In this document: one piece after another, positions 4,993-9,100 of the stretch
Numbering within the stretch: position 1 is the stretch's first letter
Layout: every line of letters starts with the position of its first letter
NCBI RefSeq assembly: GCF_937876455.1
Contig: NZ_CALFIG010000042.1
Span: 1-9,100 of the forward strand
DNA from: an uncultured Flavobacterium sp.
GTDB lineage: Bacteria > Bacteroidota > Bacteroidia > Flavobacteriales > Flavobacteriaceae
Reading direction: 5' to 3'
DNA: 9,100 bases
Position numbers and translations under genes: made by a program
The notes under the pieces: model-generated
Databases searched by the model: none
Told to the model about the DNA's origin: nothing
The model's input: only the letters and a program-made list of their open reading frames with translations

Positions 4993-5628
4993 ATGTTTTT
5001 ACTTTATTTTGTTATTATTTTTGGTGTAAGCCCTTTGCTTTACTTTTTAATTTACAAACGAAAACAAGCAGGGGAATTAAAACCTATCTTACCATTCGCT
5101 ATACTTACATTCATTGCTAGTTTGTATGAATACCTTGGTACGCTTATTTTTAAATGGAATGCATCTTATTGGTTTATTATTTATGCATTTATATCTTTTT
5201 TTTGTATATTATATTTTTTCTTTCAAGTATTACAAAAGGAAATTTCAAAAATTTCTTTCTTTTTTGTAATTGCTTTTATAACCCTTTGTATTTACTTGTA
5301 TTTTAATTTTAATGTTGATGAATTTTTAACAATAGCTTCTTACATCGATACTTTTATTACATTATTAATTCTCTTTTTTACAATTATTTGGTTTAGAAAG
5401 TTGATACTGGATGCTTACATAGAAAATTTATTGCATACTAGTACCTTTTATTTTATTTCAGGATTTATTTTGTATTACTGTGGAACCCTCTTTTTATTCT
5501 TATTAAGCAATTATATATATAAAGTTGATTCAGCAATGTTACATTCTTATTGGGTGATTAATATTATTCTCAATTTGGTTTTACGAACTCTTTTACTTGT
5601 GGGTCTATGGAAGGCGAAAACGCATTAA
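4993..5628 (+). CDS. Seven-helix integral membrane protein, putative sensor component
   Basis: A 211-residue, strongly hydrophobic protein with about seven membrane segments at residues 1-21, 31-53, 59-80, 87-106, 115-135, 150-176 and 183-206. Soluble parts are short; the C-terminus (WKAKTH) is basic and probably cytoplasmic. I do not recognise a named family. I chose ATG 4993 over the in-frame TTG at 4984 because the TTG lies within the terminator T-run. The end overlaps the kinase gene by 22 bp, indicating translational coupling and stoichiometric production. The kinase itself has only one helix and no sensory domain, so this protein is the likely input module. That role is inferred from context. 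Phe, Ile and Leu content is extreme even for a membrane protein. Confidence 0.8.
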   Translation: MFLLYFVIIFGVSPLLYFLIYKRKQAGELKPILPFAILTFIASLYEYLGTLIFKWNASYWFIIYAFISFFCILYFFFQVLQKEISKISFFFVIAFITLCIYLYFNFNVDEFLTIASYIDTFITLLILFFTIIWFRKLILDAYIENLLHTSTFYFISGFILYYCGTLFLFLLSNYIYKVDSAMLHSYWVINIILNLVLRTLLLVGLWKAKTH

Positions 5629-6377
5629 AATCGATTATTTTTATAGGTACGTTTTTGATGTTATTTTTAGCATTTGGCTTGCTATTTATGGTTTTGTTTT
5701 ATCAACGTCATTTGGCAAAAATTAAAAAGAAAGAAGCTGAACTGTTATTGAAAACGGCATTGAAAAGTGAGAAAAAAGAACGTAAACGTATTGCCAAAGA
5801 CTTGCATGACGCTATACAGAGTGATTTAAATGCGGTTCGTAATTTTGTTATTTTATTTTCTAAAAAGAATAGTCATACAAATGTACCTGAGTTATTAGAT
5901 GCTATTCATACTTCGTTGGAACAAGCTATTGAAAATACTCGATTGATTTCGTACCAATTGATGCCTCCTTTGCTTGAAACGGCTGGTTTTAATTTTGCCT
6001 TACGGGATTATTTTGAACAATTAAGTATTTCAAGTGGTAAGCGTTTTGAATTGGATATGAACTTGGCCGAAACTTTAGTTTCTGATAAAATTAGTTATGA
6101 AATGTTTCGCGTGGTTCAGGAATTGACTTCTAATATGCTAAAGTATGGTTCTATAACAACATGCATTGCTCGTTTGAGTACTACCGATAGAGGGGTTTGT
6201 TTTGAACTGATTGATGATGGCGTTCGATTTGATTTTAAAGCTGCGTATAAACAAACCAAAGGAACTGGCCTACAAAATATTCAATCGCGATTAAAAAGTA
6301 TTTCTGCGGAATTAGAACAAAAAGCAGTTGTTACAGGTAATCATTTTAAAATTTATTTACTTCCTATTTATGATTAA
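5607..6377 (+). CDS. Sensor histidine kinase, NarX/DesK-like (HisKA_3 + HATPase_c)
   Basis: A 256-residue kinase. One transmembrane helix lies at about 9-32 (SIIFIGTFLMLFLAFGLLFMVLFY), then a coiled-coil linker (36-59). The HisKA_3 dimerization domain has the H-box KRIAKDLHDAIQSDL with phospho-acceptor His67. The ATPase domain shows an N-box QELTSNMLKYG (171-181), a G1-type box LIDDGVRFD (201-209) and the G2 box GTGLQNIQSRL (219-229). It would autophosphorylate and pass phosphate to the response regulator encoded next. There is no periplasmic or PAS sensor domain, so the co-encoded seven-helix protein probably provides sensing. The ATG at 5607 overlaps the previous gene by 22 bp; the end overlaps the regulator by 8 bp. 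In the G1 box a Val replaces the second Gly of the common DDGxGF form. Confidence 0.92.
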   Translation: MEGENALKSIIFIGTFLMLFLAFGLLFMVLFYQRHLAKIKKKEAELLLKTALKSEKKERKRIAKDLHDAIQSDLNAVRNFVILFSKKNSHTNVPELLDAIHTSLEQAIENTRLISYQLMPPLLETAGFNFALRDYFEQLSISSGKRFELDMNLAETLVSDKISYEMFRVVQELTSNMLKYGSITTCIARLSTTDRGVCFELIDDGVRFDFKAAYKQTKGTGLQNIQSRLKSISAELEQKAVVTGNHFKIYLLPIYD

Positions 6378-7032
6378 AGTTGCTTTAGTTGACGACCATC
6401 AGCTATTTAGAAAAAGTTTGTCTTTATTGTTGTCTTCTTGTGAAGGTATTTCTGTTGTTTATGATACTCATAACGGTATGGCTTTTTTAAAGTATTTAGA
6501 GGAAGCCGAACTTGATGTTTTACTATTGGATTTAGAAATGCCTATTGTACATGGGTTTGATATTTGCAAGCAAGCGAAGTTTATTGATCCTGATCTTAAA
6601 GTCATTATTTTATCGCAATTGACTTCTAAAGAAGCCGTGCATCAAGTTATGGAAATAGGTGCCAATGGTTATTTTACGAAAAATTCTTCTCCCGCTATTT
6701 TAGAAGATGCTATTAGAAATGTTTTTGATAAAGATTATTATTTTGATATTGCTTTGAGTACTGTTATACGCGAGGCTTTGTTGTGGAAGAAAAAACGACA
6801 TACGTTTTCTGATACGCCTACCGTTCATTTGACCCCAAGAGAAATTGAAATTATACAATTGGCCACGAAGGAAAAATGTAGCAAGGAAATTGCTGACTCA
6901 CTTAATATAAGTACTCGAACAGTTGAAAAGCACCGTAAACATATTATGGAGAAAACTGATTCTAAAAACTTTATTGGGGTTGTTTTGTATGCTTTGAAGT
7001 CTAATTTGATTCTTTTAGAGGAGGTGGAGTAG
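6370..7032 (+). CDS. NarL/FixJ-family response regulator (REC + LuxR-type HTH)
   Basis: A 220-residue two-domain regulator. The receiver domain (1-120) has acidic pocket Asp8-Asp9, phospho-acceptor Asp54 (LLLDLEMP), Ser82 (VIILS) and Lys104 (YFTKNS). The LuxR/GerE DNA-binding domain (about 152-215) reads LTPREIEIIQLATKEKCSKE, then IADSLNISTRTVEKHRKHIMEKT. I start at ATG 6370 (MIKVALVDDH), overlapping the kinase stop by 8 bp. The frame is open from 6328, but that would add a hydrophobic stretch copied out of frame from the kinase end. All phosphorylation residues are present. It is the natural candidate to bind the TACGTA boxes at 465-480, 4494-4509 and 4550-4565, and so to control its own locus; this is inference. 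Confidence 0.93.
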   Translation: MIKVALVDDHQLFRKSLSLLLSSCEGISVVYDTHNGMAFLKYLEEAELDVLLLDLEMPIVHGFDICKQAKFIDPDLKVIILSQLTSKEAVHQVMEIGANGYFTKNSSPAILEDAIRNVFDKDYYFDIALSTVIREALLWKKKRHTFSDTPTVHLTPREIEIIQLATKEKCSKEIADSLNISTRTVEKHRKHIMEKTDSKNFIGVVLYALKSNLILLEEVE

Positions 7033-7109
7033 TGAGTGGTGATGAGTGATGAGTGAAGAGTGAAGAGTGATTAGTGATTAGTAATTAGTGACTAGTGATT
7101 AGTGATTAG
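7033..7109 (+). repeat. Degenerate 7-bp tandem repeat array
   Basis: Eleven units of 7 bp start directly after the stop codon of the response regulator: TGAGTGG, TGATGAG (x2), TGAAGAG (x2), TGATTAG (x2), TAATTAG, TGACTAG, TGATTAG (x2). The consensus is TGATTAG on the right and TGAWGAG on the left. The last units run into the 174-bp repeat, and the first repeat copy keeps TTAGTGATTAGT at the same edge (2193-2204). The two are therefore probably part of one dispersed unit. Confidence 0.85.
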
Positions 7110-7114
7110 TATTT

Positions 7115-7288
7115 TCTTCTTTTTTTCTTGATAAAAAAAGAAACAAAAAAATCAAGTCTTGGTAGTTTCAGCGGTCAATTACAGTTTCAAAGCTTAAAAT
7201 AAAAAAACTCGACCTTGGTCTCAAACAGCTTTTATTTTTTATAGCTTTTTCAATTGATTGACTCTCGCTTCCAACTACCTAGGACGGT
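7115..7288 (+). repeat. 174-bp direct repeat, copy 2
   Basis: Identical to 2209-2382 in the same orientation, offset 4906 bp. Flanks differ: a tandem heptamer array on the left, REP-associated sequence on the right. It carries the same long imperfect inverted repeat and no ORF. Together the copies bracket the HTH, rteC-like, GYF_2 and signalling genes. Confidence 0.85.
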
Positions 7289-7349
7289 TTACTACTGAAG
7301 GAGTTTTAGATTACTCTAAGTTTGGAGACTTTCAGAGCGGGGAATATGG
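7289..7349. other. Non-coding flank between the 174-bp repeat and the RAYT-associated hairpin
   Basis: The stretch 7033-7373 has no gene: it holds the heptamer array, the 174-bp repeat, this flank and one REP-like hairpin. The flank contains AGTTTGGAGACTTTCAGAGC, which looks like part of another intergenic repeat, but I cannot pair it with a second copy here. Confidence 0.4.
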
Positions 7350-7364
7350 CAGGTTTGTAATCTG
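7350..7364 (-). repeat. REP-like hairpin downstream of the RAYT gene
   Basis: CAGGTT-TGT-AATCTG forms a 6-bp stem (one G-T wobble) with a 3-nt loop, 9 bp beyond the transposase stop codon. It is a diverged, inverted relative of CGGATT-ACA-AATCCG at 8013-8027 and 8094-8108. REP hairpins on both sides of a RAYT gene are the usual arrangement. Confidence 0.6.
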
Positions 7365-7373
7365 TATTCAAAA

Positions 7374-7928
7374 TTAAAATAAATCTAACATAATTACTTC
7401 TAATTCATTTTCTAAACCTGCATAGTTTCTAGCAGAACTGAAATAATACTCTTCTGGCTCAGTTACAATTTTATCTTTTACGGGATTGTTATGGATATAA
7501 TTAACTTTTTGTTTTATAAACCAATTTGTCTCTACTAACTCTGCATGATACCCATCTTGCCACACTTTAAATTGTTGCTCTCTTTTTAAATGTTGACATG
7601 CTTTTTGAAAGTATTCTAACATCCATTCCTTTCTGCTTTCAGGTTCTTCGTTTATAGTTTGAAGTATTTTCTTTGATGTAAATTTTTTAAAATCTCTAAT
7701 TACATCTGATAATATAAAACCATTAGTAGCCTTACACAACAAGTGTATATGGTTACTCATCATAACATAAGCATAAATCTCTAGTCCTTTATTTTTTTGG
7801 CAATAATTCAATGCGTTTATTATGTTGTACTTTTGATTAAGACGCGTAAACACATCTATCCAGCCTATAGTTGTTATAGTAATAAAATAGGCTTCTTCGG
7901 TTGTTGTGGCTTTATATTTTGTTGACGT
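7374..7928 (-). pseudogene. REP-associated tyrosine transposase (RAYT, Y1_Tnp family), start codon apparently lost
   Basis: HUH single-strand transposase of the IS200-like/RAYT group. The metal-binding HxH is in YVMMSNHIHLL and the catalytic tyrosine in YIHNNPVK; the body (VIRDFKKFTSKKI, QHLKREQQFKVWQDGYHAE, YYFSSARNYA) is intact to the stop. The first visible start is GTG 7853 (VFTRLNQKYN), which omits a conserved strand. Upstream the frame stays open and encodes STKYKATTTEEAYFITITTI, a family-like N-terminus expected to begin MSTKYK. The codon before STKYK (7926-7928) is ACG where ATG is expected, and no ATG occurs before the stop at 7941-7943. The full product would be 184 residues with His60, His62 and Tyr144. 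The gene is therefore a recent pseudogene, or is weakly translated from ACG or GTG. REP-like hairpins flank it, their probable substrate. Confidence 0.75.
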
Positions 7929-8007
7929 TGATGTATAAATTTACATTCAAATATAAAAAAAAACACACCACTTTTATTGTAGTTTCTGTTTTTTGTTTTC
8001 ACTTTGT

Positions 8008-8036
8008 GGGCACGGATTACAAATCCGCGCTATCCG
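8008..8036 (+). repeat. REP-like palindromic element, copy 1
   Basis: It contains GGCACGGATTACAAATCCGC; the core CGGATT-ACA-AATCCG (8013-8027) is a perfect 6-bp stem with a 3-nt loop. Twenty-two bases (8009-8030) are identical to 8090-8111. It lies upstream of the RAYT gene and is the kind of hairpin RAYT proteins process. Confidence 0.75.
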
Positions 8037-8043
8037 TTACGAG

Positions 8044-8065
8044 ACATATCCGCGCCATCGGGGGT
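8044..8065 (+). repeat. Partial REP-like element
   Basis: ATCCGCGCCATCGGGG matches the right half of copy 2 (ATCCGCGCCATCGGG) but lacks the left arm of the hairpin. It looks like a decayed or half element between the two complete copies. Confidence 0.55.
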
Positions 8066-8086
8066 TTTCATGCACTGTTGTTATTT

Positions 8087-8118
8087 GTAGGCACGGATTA
8101 CAAATCCGCGCCATCGGG
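8087..8118 (+). repeat. REP-like palindromic element, copy 2
   Basis: This is the second complete CGGATT-ACA-AATCCG hairpin (8094-8108), followed by CGCGCCATCGGG. It ends directly against the stop codon of the DUF3828-like gene (8119-8121), so it may act as a 3' mRNA stabiliser or weak terminator for that unit. Confidence 0.75.
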
Positions 8119-8640
8119 TTAAAAGGTATTTAAAATCTCATCAATCTTCAAAACACCATTATCTATCAATACTTTAACATCAAAACTAACTTTTTTTTCG
8201 ATAGGCTCCGTAGGTGATATTGGGTAAGAAATAGTTGTAAATGACACAGTATATAAACCCGATTTAATATCTTTTACTTTAACATTCAATGTTTTTAAAG
8301 ATTCAATATTCAATAATTCATCATTGGTAATTATATCATAATCCATACCTGAATTATTAAAAATATCAAATAATTTATCATTCAATTTATTTGTACAGTA
8401 AATCTTTTGCAAAGAATCAATTTTTTTATGATTTTCAATACTATAGTCTAATGAACCATAAGAAACATAAAATTCTTTAATTAAATTTTTAACCTTAATA
8501 GAATCTTGAAACACATCATACTTCTCATGTACTTCTAAAGACAAAGAATCATTAATTTTATTATTGTCTTCGTTTATATATTTTTTTTCTTCACAATAAA
8601 TCATTGTAAATAGTCCAACTACAAAAATAATTTTATTCAT
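8119..8640 (-). CDS. DUF3828-like putative lipoprotein, candidate immunity protein
   Basis: A 173-residue protein. A short hydrophobic N-terminus (MNKIIFVVGLFTMIYC) ends in Cys16, followed by acidic and lysine residues, suggesting a lipoprotein signal with a loose lipobox (MIYC). The mature part (about 50-170) has helices then beta strands: VKNLIKEFYVSYGSLDY, KIDSLQKIYCTNKLNDKLFD, LNVKVKDIKSGLYTVSFTT and VSFDVKVLIDNGVLKIDEI. I read this as a DUF3828-type fold. ATG at 8640 lies 14 bp after the stop of the peptidase-like gene, so the two form a toxin-first unit. DUF3828 proteins often occur beside cell-wall hydrolases in Bacteroidota, hence the immunity proposal; it is context-based. Alternative: a periplasmic accessory lipoprotein unrelated to toxin neutralization. 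Confidence 0.7.
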   Translation of the reverse strand: MNKIIFVVGLFTMIYCEEKKYINEDNNKINDSLSLEVHEKYDVFQDSIKVKNLIKEFYVSYGSLDYSIENHKKIDSLQKIYCTNKLNDKLFDIFNNSGMDYDIITNDELLNIESLKTLNVKVKDIKSGLYTVSFTTISYPISPTEPIEKKVSFDVKVLIDNGVLKIDEILNTF

Positions 8641-8654
8641 TTATTATTCATTTA

Positions 8655-9071
8655 TTATTTATTCCATCTATATATTTCAAAACTAGCCTTATTTACAGAA
8701 TAACCTCTCCCAGGCCAAAATCCATTTTGATGCCAAACTGCCATCCATTGATTACCATTATAAATTTGAATATGACCATACGGTACTCCATTTTTATCAG
8801 CAGTAGCACCTGGATAACCTTGAAATACAGCTATATCACCTCTTTCAAATTTATCAGTATTAACTTTTGAAAACCCCCAATTTTTCAGATATGAGCCATA
8901 CAGTCTGGCAGGAACAGGATGTGAATTTGTATTGATACCCCCAGCCTCCAATGCCATTCTAACATAATACCCACATCTACCTACTTCAGAGTAATTATTT
9001 AACAAAAAACTGAAAAGAAATAGTATCTGAAAGAATAATTTTATTTTTATCCTTAAACATATATTTAGCAT
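8655..9071 (-). CDS. CHAP/NlpC-P60-like cysteine peptidase or amidase, probable peptidoglycan-hydrolase effector (5' end uncertain)
   Basis: A 138-residue ORF. Catalytic-type motifs are GRCGYYVRMALEAGG (Cys33, 31-45) and PYGHIQIYNGNQW (His100); FERGDIAVFQGY (75-86) is the strand pair between them, and the end (WHQNGFWPGRGYS, FEIYRW) fits small amidase effectors that cleave peptidoglycan stem peptides. The N-terminus (residues 7-24, LRIKIKLFFQILFLFSFLL) looks like a Sec signal, but NNYSEVG already resembles the domain's first helix, so the domain begins unusually close to it. ATG 9071 is the first visible start, and the frame remains open into adapter sequence at 9080. The gene may therefore be 5'-truncated or its N-terminus may be artefactual. 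The lipoprotein gene follows after 14 bp. Confidence 0.75.
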   Translation of the reverse strand: MLNICLRIKIKLFFQILFLFSFLLNNYSEVGRCGYYVRMALEAGGINTNSHPVPARLYGSYLKNWGFSKVNTDKFERGDIAVFQGYPGATADKNGVPYGHIQIYNGNQWMAVWHQNGFWPGRGYSVNKASFEIYRWNK

Positions 9072-9079
9072 ATGCTTTA

Positions 9080-9100
9080 AGATCGGAAGAGCACACGTCT
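9080..9100 (+). other. Illumina adapter sequence at contig end
   Basis: The last 21 bases begin AGATCGGAAGAGC and continue as the standard TruSeq read-1 3' adapter. The boundary base at 9080 could be genomic or adapter. This is a library artefact and marks the true end of biological sequence. Confidence 0.97.

Noticed and set aside
6328..6369. Extended N-terminus for the response regulator
   Set aside because: The extra residues (MLQVIILKFIYFLF) come from the out-of-frame end of the kinase gene; receiver domains start at MIKVALVDDH.
8008..8118. CRISPR-like direct repeats
   Set aside because: Only two complete units, with hairpin symmetry typical of REP elements and a partial unit in the spacer; no cas genes.
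7901..8122. Plus-strand open frame of 73 codons ending FVGTDYKSAPSG
   Set aside because: It runs across the REP copies and the opposite-strand RAYT N-terminus. The repeated VGTDYKSA is just the translation of the REP hairpin.
1..9100. tRNA, rRNA or riboswitch genes
   Set aside because: I looked for cloverleaf-like GTTCRANNC patterns and conserved rRNA stretches and found none I could support.

Overview
The window looks like part of a draft contig from a member of the Bacteroidota, most likely Flavobacteriaceae. Supporting signs are very low G+C, AT-rich leaders without clear Shine-Dalgarno sites, promoters of the Bacteroidota type (TAnnTTTG at -7), RteC and GYF_2 family proteins, and short dispersed intergenic repeats that I recognise from Flavobacterium. 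The right edge (9080-9100) is Illumina adapter sequence, so the assembly stops there artificially.

Region 1 (1-3578, minus strand) is a mobile-element or prophage-like module. In transcription order it holds an RteC-family protein, a small excisionase-like helix-turn-helix protein, a winged-helix protein resembling a replisome organizer, a DnaC/IstB-like P-loop ATPase, and a short membrane-anchored protein that may be truncated. No integrase or mobilization gene is visible. The organizer-like gene has taken up two copies of a dispersed repeat in frame, and more repeat debris lies between it and the ATPase gene.

Region 2 (3729-7032) looks like a signalling locus. A GYF_2-domain membrane protein is divergent from a gene set encoding a 103-residue protein with a CPPxCP tail, a seven-helix membrane protein, a membrane-anchored HisKA_3-type histidine kinase and a NarL/LuxR-type response regulator. 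The last three genes overlap. A strong intrinsic terminator lies between the small gene and the seven-helix gene, so the small protein is probably made in excess. The key observation is a 16-bp box, TACGTA-N4-TACGTA. It lies 54-59 bp before the start codons of the GYF_2 gene, the small-protein gene and the distant 127-aa gene at the left edge. In each case a -7-like element follows 21-23 bp downstream of the box. This suggests three co-regulated promoters, plausibly controlled by the response regulator encoded here.

Region 3 (7033-7373 and 7929-8118) is repeat-rich. It has a degenerate 7-bp tandem array, the second copy of a 174-bp exact direct repeat (first copy 2209-2382), and REP-like hairpins around a RAYT (Y1) transposase gene. 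The natural ATG of that transposase appears to have mutated to ACG.

Region 4 (8119-9071, minus strand) is a two-gene unit: a cysteine peptidase/amidase-like protein of the CHAP or NlpC/P60 type, followed by a DUF3828-like putative lipoprotein. It resembles a peptidoglycan-hydrolase effector with its immunity protein.
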